A stretch of DNA of 64,000 nucleotides from Megascapheus bottae (lineage: Eukaryota; Chordata; Mammalia; Rodentia; Geomyidae): the NCBI GenBank assembly GCA_024803745.1, contig JANJXV010000017.1, forward strand, positions 765,001-829,000. Reading direction: 5' to 3'. Positions 33,955 to 44,114 of this stretch are shown piece after piece. Numbering within the stretch: the first letter of the stretch is position 1; each line of letters opens with the position of its first letter. The notes below the pieces were generated by a model. It saw only the letters and a program-made list of their open reading frames with translations, was not told where the DNA came from and made no database searches. The position numbers and the translations under genes were made by a program.

Positions 33955-34012
33955 ACTACATATCCCGTGAGCCTCCGGGGCAGGACGGGGCGAACGACAT
34001 GTCCCGTGAGCC
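33955..34012 (+). promoter_or_regulatory. Two ZNF143-type boxes, 39 bp apart
   Basis: ACTACATATCCCGTGAGCC (33955-33973) and ACGACATGTCCCGTGAGCC (33994-34012) agree at 16 of 19 positions. Both resemble the ACTACA(N2)TCCC form bound by ZNF143/THAP11. Such boxes are common in divergent CpG promoters. The spacing and flanks suggest a small tandem duplication. Confidence 0.6.
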
Positions 34013-34041
34013 CCCGCGGCGGCAGGGTGACGCCGGGAGGC

Positions 34042-34047
34042 CACGTG
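34042..34047. promoter_or_regulatory. E-box CACGTG
   Basis: Palindromic CACGTG within GCCACGTGAAG; a candidate USF/MYC/TFE-type site. Confidence 0.5.
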
Positions 34048-34399
34048 AAGTCGGGTAAGCGTTCGCCGCCGCGGCCAAGGGGCTGAGGGCCGCCTTCTGG
34101 GGCGCCCTCTAGCGCCACCGTGAAGTGCAGCTCTGTGCGGAGTTTTCCTGGGTGCAAGCAGGCTGGACTCCTAAGGTTTTACGTGGACGCGACCTGTGAA
34201 GCTTGTTCGTCGCGGGTCCGGGGGAGGCACCGGACCTCTGTGGCCTCTTCGCTGGGCCGGCTGCTCTCTGGCGCTCCTCTCGTCCGACTGCCTTCGGGTC
34301 CACGCGAGGGGCCGAGGCCGCCCACCGTGGCTTCCCGGGGCGCCCTACTTTGGGTCCTTCCTAGATGACGTGGGTGGGGTGGGAAACAGCTCCGAGCCG

Positions 34400-34407
34400 T
34401 GACGTCA
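34400..34407. promoter_or_regulatory. Perfect CRE palindrome TGACGTCA
   Basis: Full 8-bp CREB/ATF site, 53 bp upstream of the candidate ZCWPW2 donor and followed by a GC box (GGGCGGGGCGGG). Confidence 0.7.
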
Positions 34408-34460
34408 CGCGAGGCGACCCCGCGTCAGGTGACAGCGTGGGGGCGGGGCGGGTCACGGAG
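34408..34460 (+). other. ZCWPW2: Candidate ZCWPW2 first exon (noncoding), 5' end unknown
   Basis: CACGGAG|GTGAGC at 34460/34461 is a strong plus-strand donor at the right edge of the CpG island. In human, ZCWPW2 (a CW zinc-finger and PWWP histone-mark reader expressed in germ cells) starts head-to-head with AZI2. An alternative donor, GTCGG|GTAAGC, is near 34055. The assignment rests on synteny; no ZCWPW2 protein sequence is visible in this window. Confidence 0.45.
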
Positions 34461-34688
34461 GTGAGCACTGCCCTCTGGGGAAGCTCTTCCCTGTTGCTGG
34501 CTGAGCAAGTGAACCGGAAGCCACAGTTGGAGTTTATGCTCCTTAGCTGCCCGGGACACTCCACTAAGTTTCTTGGCCCACGAAAGGCTTCCATTTCGTA
34601 CGTATTCTCTCGGAGGTCCTTCAGCATGGTGTGTCAATTCAACCCGCCTTGTAGACTCCACAGAGTGGGAGGGCTTGCTTAAACATAG

Positions 34689-34912
34689 TTTGCCTGGGCG
34701 CCTGTGACTCTTGCCTTTAATCCTAACTACTTAGGAGGCTGAGATTGAAGCTTAGCGCCGGCAGGAGAATCCACGAACCAGCGAAAAGAGCTGGAAGAGG
34801 TGTAGCTGTGGCTCAAGTGCTAGAGCGCTTGCCTGGAGCGAAAAAGTTAAGGACAGCGCCCTGGCCATGAGTTCAAGCCCCGGTACCAGCACATACACAC
34901 ACGCACGCACAA
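34689..34912 (+). repeat. B1/ID chimeric SINE
   Basis: 'gcctgggcgcctgtgactct' to 'aagccccggtaccagcacat'. The first repeat right of the island. Confidence 0.75.
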
Positions 34913-35125
34913 GCACCTAATATTTCCATTGCTGCTAAGCCTCCCCCCCCCCCTTTTGTGGTTTAAAGTGAAAACTCAAAGGTCTTGTAAATAGAGGCCA
35001 CAGTTGGTCAGTTTAACACCCAAGTGTAACAACAGCAACAGCAGGAAATAGCTATTCGCTTCAGGACAAAGCTATATGGAAGAGAGCGTTTTTCATATTT
35101 TGAGACAAGAATCAGTCTACATTTT

Positions 35126-35368
35126 GTGTGTGTGTGGGGGGGGTGTGTCTTGGAGCTTGAACTCTGCCTGGGTGCTGTCCCTGAGCTCTTCAGCTCAAGG
35201 CTACCTCCCTGTCCTTGAGCCAAGCCTCACTTTCTGTTTTCTAGAGGTTAATTGGAGATAAGAGTCTCAGGTCCTTTTGTGCCCGGGCTGGCTTTGAACC
35301 TCGATCCTCAGATCAGAGCCTCTTGAGTAGCTAGGACTGCAGGCCTGAGCCACCGCGAGGGGCTTTCA
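35126..35368 (-). repeat. B1/ID chimeric SINE, antisense
   Basis: 'gtcttggagcttgaactctg' to 'tgcaggcctgagccaccgcg'. A GT/G-rich lead-in is at about 35126-35147. Confidence 0.8.
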
Positions 35369-35479
35369 GTCTGTAATTTTGAAAGTAGTTTCCATGACAC
35401 TTTTCATGGGCGTTTCATTTATAAGCAAGTCATTCCAGCCTTCGACTAGTTAGGTTTTTAAAAAATATTTACTAATCCC

Positions 35480-35681
35480 AGGCCAGGAGTTTGGCCTAGT
35501 GGTAGAGTGCTTGCCTAGCATGCACGAGGACCCTGGTTCAATTTCTTGGTACCACATACTTAAAAAAAGCCGGAAGTGGTGCTGAGGCTCAAGTGGTAGA
35601 GCTCTAGCCTTGAGAAAGTCCAAGGACAGTGCTCAGGCCCTGAGCTTAAGCCCAGGACTGGCAAATAAAACAAAACAAAAC
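35480..35681 (+). repeat. Young IDL SINE with 19-bp target duplication
   Basis: AAAAATATTTACTAATCCC lies at 35461-35479 and again at 35682-35700. The element runs from 'aggccaggagtttggcctag' to an A-rich tail. The perfect, long duplication indicates recent insertion. Confidence 0.93.
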
Positions 35682-35943
35682 AAAAATATTTACTAATCCC
35701 TTGAGAAATCCAGAGTTGTTATAAATAACACGATCAGGCTTCATTTAGAAACATAGAAATTCTATTAAATATATATATATGTATTTTAAAAAATGGTAGT
35801 TATTGAAAAGGCAGAAAGGTTCATTTTTATCTTTTCTGTCAAGGTAAAAAGAAAATGGCATGACAGTATTTTAAGGTCTCATAAGGAGGGTCTTCTTTTG
35901 TTTCAAAATATACACATCTGGATTGTAATCACTTTTTAAAACT

Positions 35944-36165
35944 AGATTCCTGGGTGCTGTGGCTTATGCCTCTAATCCTAGCTACTCCGGAGGCTGAGAT
36001 CTGGTTCAAAGCCAGCCCTGTCATGAAAGACCATTAAACTCTTATTTCCAGTTAACCAGTAGGAGCTATTGCTCCAGGGGTAGGGCTGTAATCTTGAGCT
36101 GAAGAGCTCAGGGACAGCACCCAGGCCAAGAGTTCAAGCCCTGACCGACAAAAAAACAAAACAAA
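35944..36165 (+). repeat. B1/ID chimeric SINE
   Basis: 'tgggtgctgtggcttatgcc' to 'gccctgaccgacaaaaaaac'. Confidence 0.8.
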
Positions 36166-36169
36166 ACAA

Positions 36170-37385
36170 AACACCTTGTTTTTATTTACAAACATAATTG
36201 CTTAGTCGGAATGTATTAGTTAAACAGCAGTAACAACAACAGCAACAACAAATAGTTTTTCATTTGGGGGAATTGTACTATTGTTAAGTCGTAACTAAAT
36301 AGAATCTAGACTTTCATTTGCATTTAACTAGAACAGGCACACTTTCCATTAAAATGCATCTGCTTTAACTTTTGTGAATTAAACAAATTTTTAGGAAATT
36401 GTCACATAGTTCAGTGTTACATGATAAAAGTTTTACACTGTTACAAAGGAAAAGATCTCTTAGTAAAGATACTTTGAAGGAAAAGTGAATAGTTATTCAT
36501 CATCAACTACATAAGGAATTAGGGTTTGTATTATCCAGAAAGTTTTCTTTCAGGCGCCAGGCTTGTGTCAATTTTTGTCTGCTTTTAAACCATCATATTT
36601 TCTGTGGCTATGGATTCAGTCTGAAAAGTATTAATTCACTGCTTTTATAAATGTACTTCTTACAGAAAGAACATTTGGGAGTTGCTTGAGCTCTCTTGAC
36701 ACCAGGCACTGTGTAAAACTGATATATATTGAAAGAGGTTCACTACCTCCATTTTTCCACCTACATCCACCATCTCACAGAGTTCCAGATATTCAGGAAA
36801 TAATATTGACTACAGGTAGGTACCATTTTTCACTGGAGTAGATTTGGAATTCACAACAGAATTAGACCAAAAAAAAATAGGGCCTTGCACAATTTCTGCC
36901 CATTGCTGGTTACTGCCTCTCCCATTTTTAGGCAATTGTGCATTTTTAGCAGTAATTCAATCTTGTTTTTAACTAGGCAACATGTAAAAATAATGAAGAA
37001 ATCTGTTTTTTCATTTTTATATAGGTAATACTTTAAGAAGAAACAATAATTTTTGGTGAAAAATTTTAAATTTTAAAATGAATTTCTGTTTTAAATTATA
37101 AGTTGACTCAGTTTGATTAAAATCATTCTACGTATGGATCATATTTTCTGTTGCTTTATTCTGCGTTCTGAGTAATATTTCCTGTATCTACTGCTGAGAT
37201 ATAGTTCAAGGTGTGAAGCTAAAAACTTGTAACAGCCACATCTGTGTTTTTATGTTGCTACCAGCTTCAAGGATAGATCATGATAAAAAAGCATTCTTCT
37301 CCTCCCCACATATCATATATCCAGACTCAGATATTTGCTGTCTGAGAATGATATTACAAAATTAACAAGCATATTAAAAAATTAC
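36170..37385 (+). other. Presumed ZCWPW2 intron with one exon-like block
   Basis: No SINE or L1. The only exon-like block is at 36666-36815 (separate entry). AAC/CAG-type short repeat at about 36229-36250. Confidence 0.4.
36666..36815 (+). other. Exon-like block with no ATG, possible ZCWPW2 5'UTR exon
   Basis: The acceptor 'gtacttcttacag' (36653-36665) and the donor CTACAG|GTAGGT bound 150 nt that contain no ATG, which would suit a 5'UTR exon. The first third resembles an ancient L2/MIR-type end ('gacaccaggcactgtg'), so it may only be a relic with chance splice sites. Confidence 0.25.
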
Positions 37386-37389
37386 TTCT

Positions 37390-37665
37390 ACCAGGTGTTA
37401 ATGGCACACACCTGTTATAGCTACTTCAAGAGACTGAAATCTGCGAGTGAAGTTCAAAGCCAGCCTGGGCAGAAGTTTGCCAGACTCTTCTTTTTAATTT
37501 TTCTTGTTCATTAACAAGCAAACAAACAACTAAATAAACAAATAGAAGTGACTCAACCAGTAAACCACAAGCGTTGAGCAAAAAACCCCAGGAACAACAC
37601 ACAGGCTTTGGGTTCAGCGCTCCAGTACTGTCAGCCCCCTCTTCCCCACCCCTCCCCCCAAAAAA
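37390..37665 (+). repeat. B1/ID chimeric SINE, diverged
   Basis: 'ggtgttaatggcacacacct' and 'gaagttcaaagccagcctgg', followed by an ID-like tail. Confidence 0.6.
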
Positions 37666-38133
37666 GAATTGCTTCTAAAAATGAAAACTCTGATATCTGG
37701 GCATACTTTTTCCTTTCTTACATGAACAACACAGATCCCTTAATCTTCAGGTAATCTTCATATACAAGAAGGCTATCTAGGGGTAATAATCAAGGAGAGT
37801 TTTCTCCAAGGGTAATAGTTGAGAGTTTAAATCTTAATTCTCAGGTAGTCACCTTACTATAGTTTTGCCTATAAATTTCATCTGGCTTGGAATTATGCTA
37901 CATATCTTTCTACTTTTTTCAAGTAATTTTCTTTCTCTATACAAATAAAGTAGCAACTTTAAACCTGACCTAAATCATGATAGTGGTGTTTAGATAGGGA
38001 TTAACATTATGACCAAGTAGTTGATTGTTTTGCAAACTCAGTGATTTCCATTTGCTTTCTGAAGTACTTCAGAAGGGTCAAATTGAGTTATCAGCTAATC
38101 ATTAAAAATGGTTGTTTTTGTTTTGTTTTGTTT

Positions 38134-38380
38134 TTTGTTTCTTTGTTTTGGGGCTTGAAACCTGGGCCTGGGCTTTGTCCCTGAGCTTTTCAGCTCAAGG
38201 CTACCCTACTCCTGGAGCCACAGCATCGCTTCCAGTTTTCTGGTGGTTAATTGGAGATAAGAGTCTCAGGGACTTTGGTGCCCTGCCTCGCCGGGCTGGG
38301 GCAGCTGGCTTTAAATGTGATCCTCAGATCTCAGCCTCCTGAGTAGCTAGGATTACAGGCATGAGCCACCCGACCTGGCT
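38134..38380 (-). repeat. B1/ID chimeric SINE, antisense
   Basis: 'ctttgttttggggcttgaaa' to 'catgagccacccgacctggc'. An extra GC-rich stretch ('ctcgccgggctggggcagct') near 38287-38306 is not in other copies. Confidence 0.8.
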
Positions 38381-38397
38381 TAAAAATGTATTATTTT

Positions 38398-38612
38398 TGT
38401 GTGCCAGTCCTAGGGTATGAACTCAAGGCCTAGGCACTGACCTTGAGCTTTTTTGTTCAAGGCTAGTGCTCTACCACTTTAGCTACAGCTTTAGTTCTGT
38501 CTTGGTAGTTAATTGTAACGAAAGTCTCAAGACTTTCCTGTCTGGGCTGGCTTTGAACCTCAGTCAGTCTCTAGGATTACAGGGGTGAACCCTAAGTTGC
38601 ATGGCTAAAAAT
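38398..38612 (-). repeat. Second chimeric SINE, antisense, in tandem
   Basis: 'gtgtgccagtcctagggtat' to 'ggattacaggggtgaaccct'. Same orientation as the preceding copy, separated by about 17 bp. Confidence 0.7.
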
Positions 38613-38614
38613 AC

Positions 38615-39900
38615 ATTTTGATGATAGAGCTCTAGTTAATTTTGTCTATGTCGCTTAGAAGTTCAGTGATGGTTATTGCTATAACTAGAAAGTTTTCCAC
38701 TCCCAATAAAAGAATGCAAAATAGTAGAATTAACCTTGTCTTTCTAGTAATAAGTAATATTCATCTCTAGATACCTGATAAAACTGGGAGAAAGATCTGA
38801 ATGTATAGCTTTATCAAATTCCTTATGAAATATGCTTGTAATAAAGGTTTAATTTTGATACTTCACGATAATTGTGCTTTGTAATTGTTTGCTATTTAAG
38901 TTGTATTGCAATTTGATGGTAACAGTATTAAGGAAATATATATATTAGAAAATCTTGGAATTGATGAGTTTAAAATATTTTCAACACTAAAATTTCATTT
39001 CAGTAAGCTTAGGTGGAGAAAGTGAGATGAAAATGGTAGTTTAGGGACAGGAAGAATAATAGTCATATTAATTGTCAAAGGAGGGTTGATTCCTGCACAT
39101 TTGAAGGTTGGATTATGATAGATATGAAATTACTGTTATTTATAGCCATAAATTATAGACTTGTATCTTTCACAGCTAATCTTTTACTGGACATACAGGC
39201 TAAACTTAAAGAAAATGAATGTAGGAGAAACCAGAAGGAGAATCAAACAGTAACAGAGAATGTAGTTGGGATTGATAGAACAAGAAGGAAAATTCCTACA
39301 CTTTTTATTAAATGAGGAGCAACTCTCTGAGCCTTCACAGTTGTATTCTTTTGCCGTTTAAGATATGAATTCATTGATTGAATTGATACTTATTGCTGAT
39401 ATTTCCTAAAATTTAAAAATTCACAGAGAATTAGAGGATAGTAGGAAAATCTGGAAAGACTAAGTTGAGAATTGTGGATCTGTTGATCAATTATTTATTT
39501 TAAATGATAGCATATGTACTACCGTGTCCATAACTTTGGGGAATACATGTCATAATGCACTGAGACATAATTAAATTTTGCAATATTGAGTTATAAATTA
39601 TTTTTGGAACATGTATGACTAAGATGTCACCACTTTAACATCAAATATTGCATCATAGAATTCAAAGGCATACATTCTCTTTGGCCTTGACACCGATCAA
39701 TTATTCCCTTAAGATTACTCATAAGGAATAATCACCTTTCAACTTTTCTCTCTTAACTTCCAAAACTGAACTGGTATCTGAATATGGTCAATATTGCAAA
39801 AGCAATTACATTTTTCCATTTCTCACCAATCCTCTTTTTGGAATAATCCACACTTTCAGTTTGCAAAAGTGCTATCTTTGATATCTAGACACTTTGATAT
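38615..39900. other. Unassigned AT-rich stretch
   Basis: No exon or repeat recognised. An open frame at 39115-39315 has no splice sites or homology that I know. Confidence 0.4.
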
Positions 39901-39903
39901 ACT

Positions 39904-40103
39904 CTTTTTTTTTTTTTTTTGCCGTTCCTGGGGCCTAAACTCATAGTCTGGGCTCTGTCCTTGAGATTTCTCAAGGCTAGTGCTTTACCATTTGAGCTAC
40001 AGCAACACTTCCTGTTTTCTCTGGGTATATGATACCAAGGAATAGAACCCAGGGCTTTGTGCATGCTAGGCAAGCACTCTATTATTAGTCCACATTCCCA
40101 GTC
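39904..40103 (-). repeat. IDL SINE, antisense
   Basis: A long T-run, 'gccgttcctggggcctaaac' to 'tccacattcccagtc'. Confidence 0.8.
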
Positions 40104-40104
40104 T

Positions 40105-41020
40105 AATGTACTTTTAAAATATAATAAATGATGTTTTCTGATACTGTTTTAGATAATAAATTTTAAAGATCAGGAAAAAGCTATTACTACATAAAAGCAC
40201 ATTGAGAAAATCATTGGGGTGTTAAGTTTTGAAACTGAGTTGATTGTTCAAGACTAAATAAAAGGAGAAGATAATATAGAAAGTGGATTAGAATACTTAG
40301 CACTTTTCCATGTCTTTAAAATATGAAAGAAAATCTCAGGTATATATGTGGTTTTAGGGAATAGCTAGAGGTAATTGAAAGTCAAGAAAAGAGAAGAAAC
40401 AAATATGGAACTTAAGGTTTATAAAAGGGATTTCTAACAAAGAATGCTAAGCTAGGAAATAGGATGCCTCTTAGGGTACTCTGTTTTGCTTCTGACAAAA
40501 GAGAATTAGAGACTTCACAGTTGTACAAACTGGATATATAAAACCGTTTTGGAAAAAATGAAGTTTTAAAAAGGGAAATCTGTGTTTAGTATAGCAAACA
40601 GGCTAGAAAGGAAGACTCAAGCCCTTCCCAACTTATTAACTGGGATTCATCATAGGAGAAGTTTTAAAGACAATTTCTCAGCCAGGGCCAGTAGAAAACC
40701 AGTTTTCTATTTCTAAGCCATTATAGCTTTCCAAGCAGATAACTGACCTCCCTAAAAACCAGTGGGAACCAGCAACACAAGTTGAGAAAGGATCTCAAAT
40801 TCAGACACGAAGATGCTTGGGTGAAGAGCACAAATTATAAGCTAGAGTTGTCTTGCTGGTAAATGACTGCCAGTGAATTGGAGTGGAAGACGCACATACA
40901 TTCAGCCAACTTGCCTTTGATAATGATGGCAAAAACATTTGTTGCCCAAAAGACAGCTTTTTAAATAAATGGTCATGGCAAAATTGAATAGCTATCCAGA
41001 GAGACAAAAACTAGTTCCTT
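40105..41020. other. Unassigned stretch
   Basis: No repeat family or exon recognised before the LTR at 41024. Confidence 0.4.
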
Positions 41021-41023
41021 CAA

Positions 41024-41401
41024 TGTCGCTGCCTGCCGCAGACTGGGAATGATCACAGACTCAAATCACTGCAAGCAGAGGTCTTTTATTTCCCTCTCCT
41101 CTCTTCTCTGCCTCTCTCTTTTCTCCTTCTCTCTTCTCCCTCCTCCATCTTTTCTCCCTTCTTCCCCATTCCCCGGAAACCCCACACTATTTATATCCTT
41201 AAGCAGCCAATAAAGGTCATCTGCAAAGCAGCAAACAAACCTGGAAGAAATCTAGTGATCCACTATCCACAAACACGGAAGAAACAAATAAAAAAATGCA
41301 AAGAAACTTCCTGGTCAGCAAGTACTGACTCATTAGCGAGCTGCCAGATGCCATCTTATAATCTTACTTCCTCAGGAGGCTGAAAGCAATGGTCTCCAAC
41401 A
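41024..41401 (-). mobile_element. ERV LTR (378 bp), minus orientation
   Basis: On the minus strand it starts TGTTGGAGACC and ends GGCAGCGACA (TG...CA). It contains a TATA-like GGATATAAATAG and a GAAATAAAAG poly(A) signal in LTR order. A polypurine tract (AAAAAAGGGGGAGA on minus) abuts its TG end at 41402-41415, which makes it a 3' LTR. A solo relative is at 58862. About 24 nt of the extreme U5 end are missing compared with that relative. Confidence 0.82.
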
Positions 41402-41640
41402 TCTCCCCCTTTTTTACTTTAGAAAAGAAAAGAAAGGAAAAAAAGGAGACGACCTAGGATATGTGGGGCTACCATCATATCAGATCGATTGTGCCTGTCT
41501 TAGGCGTCTCCAAGCTCGTTAGTCTTCTTACCTGTCATGGGATCATCAAGTACTTTTTACTTGGCTCCTGTCTTAGATTGATAGGCTAACAACTGGGACT
41601 TACCCATCTCTGACTACCAGCTGCCCATTTAAGCAAGCCA
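41402..41640 (-). mobile_element. ERV internal remnant next to the 3' LTR
   Basis: The polypurine tract is followed by about 220 bp that match no other element here. I see no usable reading frame. It is in the same minus orientation as the LTR. Confidence 0.55.
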
Positions 41641-41654
41641 GACCTGAGGGGAGG

Positions 41655-42059
41655 CACCTGTGATCATTCCCAGTCTGCCTCTGAAGTGACATACCGTTGT
41701 GGTGGGCAGCGACAGGTGGTGGCCCGTACGGGGACGTTATTTTAGCATGGTGGGTAAGTACTGAGAAACCTCACGGAGGGAGAGGCAATAATCATTCCCA
41801 GTCCACCTCCAAAGCGCAGGTCACTTTGGCACGGTGGGGAAACTGAGGAACCTCACGGAAGTCTCTGGCCAGAGTGGAAAGGGCGAGGCAATAAGGGGTT
41901 CGGTAAAGAACTGGGATTAATGGGTTCAGTAAAGAACCGGAATAGTGGTTTCAGGAGTCTGCTTTTTTCTCACGCAATAAACCCTCTTCTCCTGAACTGC
42001 TCGGAGTAAACCGTCTTCTCCTGAACTGCTTGGAGTTTCCTTTCGGCAGCCCTTACAAC
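41655..42059 (+). mobile_element. Inverted ERV segment: U5 end, PBS-like site, leader, second LTR end
   Basis: At 41662-41713 the U5 end of the same LTR family appears in plus orientation, ending GGGCAGCGACA. It is followed by a primer-binding-site-like TGGTGGCCCGTACGGGGA (lysine-tRNA-type, imperfect). A second, diverged copy of this leader follows at about 41775-41855. The segment ends with CGCAATAAACCC (poly(A) signal), two 29-bp repeats and CCCTTACAACA, which looks like the end of a different, class I-type plus-strand LTR. Confidence 0.55.
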
Positions 42060-42264
42060 AAGTAAACTAGTTATTTAAGTTGGATGCTCAAGAAAAATCC
42101 TAAGAAGATAAATTGCATTCATTTTGTATTGGCTCTTGTATATTTTTATTTTTATATTACTACAAACATATAGTAGTCTAAAAAGGAAACAAACATTTAT
42201 TATATCTTGAGTGAATTAGGCACTGAAATATACATATGTGTGTGTATGTTTGTGTGTGTACATA

Positions 42265-42269
<5 letters not shown>

Positions 42270-42331
<62 letters not shown>
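42270..42331. repeat. (TG)31 microsatellite
   Basis: 62 uninterrupted bases of TG, preceded by an interrupted TG/TA region from about 42235. Confidence 0.97.
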
Positions 42332-42332
<1 letters not shown>

Positions 42333-42464
42333 AAAGCTACCTGGTGAATGAAGCAGTATGACCATCAGTATGGGCTTGGATGGGCTCAAGGGTATGGGGT
42401 TTGCCTAGAATGTGTATGGCCCTAGGTTCAACACCTAGTAATACACACATACCACCTCCAGAAC

Positions 42465-42745
42465 CCAATGCAGTACATCATACCTATAATCCTGGCTACC
42501 TAGAAATACTAAAAAGGAGTATAATGATTTGAGACCTGCCCAGACAAAAAGTTAGCAAGACCCCCATCTCATTCAACAAGCTGAATTGCATCTATCATCT
42601 CAACTATATGGACTATAGGACTATCAGAACAGGCAAGCCTGAGCAAACTCTGAGACACTTTATAAAATGAAGCCAAAAAACAGTTTTGGGAAAACAGCTC
42701 AATGTGATAGAGCACCTGTTTAATATGAGGTCCTAAGTTCACATA
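42465..42745 (+). repeat. Diverged B1-like SINE with ID-like tail
   Basis: 'gtacatcatacctataatcc' and 'aacagctcaatgtgatagag'. A further ID-like scrap is at about 42368-42435. Confidence 0.5.
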
Positions 42746-43316
42746 AAGAAAATAAAAGATGATGTTGATATGACTTAACTAACTTGCTTTAATTATAATA
42801 CCTCATATGGTATGAAGTAAGAATTTAGCCTTGAACTAGGATGACACTCCACAGATACACATACACACACACATATCTTGTTTTGTAAAATTATCTTTTG
42901 TATTAGCCATGCTGATCTATAAAAAAGTTTGTATTTTTTCTATCATTCAAATACCTATTCAATGAGCAGTTGACACTATTAGGTCTTATCAAGACAGATG
43001 AGAACTTTGTTTTGTTTATTTCTCTTATCGTGTAGAGTGCTTTATTATAATTTAGTATTATAAATTAATGTAAATTATAATAAAGTATGTCAAGATGAAT
43101 ATAGAGGAAATATAGACTTCTATGGACAGAACCTCCCAAAGATGCTTCAAATTATCCTAAAGTGCCTTGACACCATGTACATGAAAGTCTCAAATGTATA
43201 CTACATGGTTCTCTATATTTAGCTCATAATGATATTTATCATTACTAGGGAGAGAGATCTTGTCTTTGACTTTGTGTTATGCCTGTCTCACAGAATACCC
43301 TCAGGAAATATTTCTA

Positions 43317-43563
43317 GGGCTGGGAGTTTGGCTTACTGGTAGAGTGCTTGCCTAGTAGTCACCAAGGGGATTCTAGCCGGAAGTGGTGCTATGGCTCAAG
43401 TAGTAGAGCATTGTCCTTGGGCACTTTTTGCTCAAGGCTAGCTCTCTACCACTTGAGCCACCACACCACTTATGGCTTTTTCTGTGTATGTAGTACCAAG
43501 GAATTGAACCTAGGGCTTCATGCATGCAAGTCAAGCACTCTACCACTAGGCCACACTCCTTGC
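43317..43563. repeat. Head-to-head inverted IDL SINE fusion
   Basis: Plus-strand IDL sequence from 'ggctgggagtttggcttact' runs to about 43412 ('ctcaagtagtagagcattgt') and then continues as antisense IDL ('tgctcaaggctagctctcta' to 'aggccacactccttgccc'). The two arms are complementary, so RNA could fold into a hairpin. Confidence 0.8.
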
Positions 43564-43585
43564 CCAAGTATATTTCTTTTTCTTT

Positions 43586-43782
43586 TCTTTTTTTTTTGCC
43601 AGTCCTGGGCTTGGGCTCAGGGCTTGAGCACTGTCCTTGGACTTTCTCAAGGCTAGCACTCTACCACTTGAGTCTCAGCACCACTTCCGGCTTTTTGCTA
43701 TGTATGTGGGGTACCGAGGAATTGAACCTGGGTCTTCATGAAATGCTAGGTAAGCACTCTACCACTAGGCCAAACTCTCGGC
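43586..43782 (-). repeat. IDL SINE, antisense
   Basis: 'tttgccagtcctgggcttgg' to 'caaactctcggc'. Near-matching flanks CCAAGTATATTTC (43564) and CCAAGTGCATTTA (43783) are a mutated target duplication. Confidence 0.87.
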
Positions 43783-43794
43783 CCAAGTGCATTT

Positions 43795-44110
43795 ATTTTT
43801 GAGCAGTGTCACCCTCTACCTCACTCTCTCCCAGTTTTCCCCTCCTGTCTCCACCAACAAGTTGTACAGTTCACTTACAACATAGTGTCTAGTGAGTATT
43901 GCTGCTGCATTTGTTCACCCTTTGTCCCACCCTTTATGTGATTCCATTAACTTCCCTGAAACAGATTAAGTTACAAACAAGACAAATAAAACAAAAGCAG
44001 CAACAAAGGGGAAAAACCTCTTGTATCCATTTCTTGGAATTCATTTTGGTAACTGAATGCCTAGAGATCTGTATAATTTTTCGTTTCCCAGTACACATTT
44101 TTTCTGTAGC
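43795..44110 (-). mobile_element. Old L1 3'UTR, antisense
   Basis: 'tgagcagtgtcaccctctac', 'caagttgtacagttcactta' and 'gaattcattttggtaactga' match the 13.4, 47.6 and 49.8 kb copies. Confidence 0.75.
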
Positions 44111-44114
44111 AAAA

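Larger units (their letters stand above)
33090..34480. promoter_or_regulatory. CpG island, AZI2/ZCWPW2 bidirectional promoter
   Basis: About 1.4 kb of GC- and CpG-rich DNA in an otherwise AT-rich window, without SINEs or L1. AZI2 leaves it leftward (donor at 33415). ZCWPW2 should leave it rightward, judged from human synteny and a strong plus-strand donor at 34461. No convincing TATA box. Several ETS, GC-box, E-box, CRE and ACTACA-type motifs are listed separately. A long open frame on each strand is an effect of GC content. Confidence 0.88.

Noticed and set aside
39115..39315. 66-codon frame considered as a ZCWPW2 coding exon
   Set aside because: No CW or PWWP residues and no suitable splice pair; it does not resemble the ZCWPW2 N-terminus as I know it.
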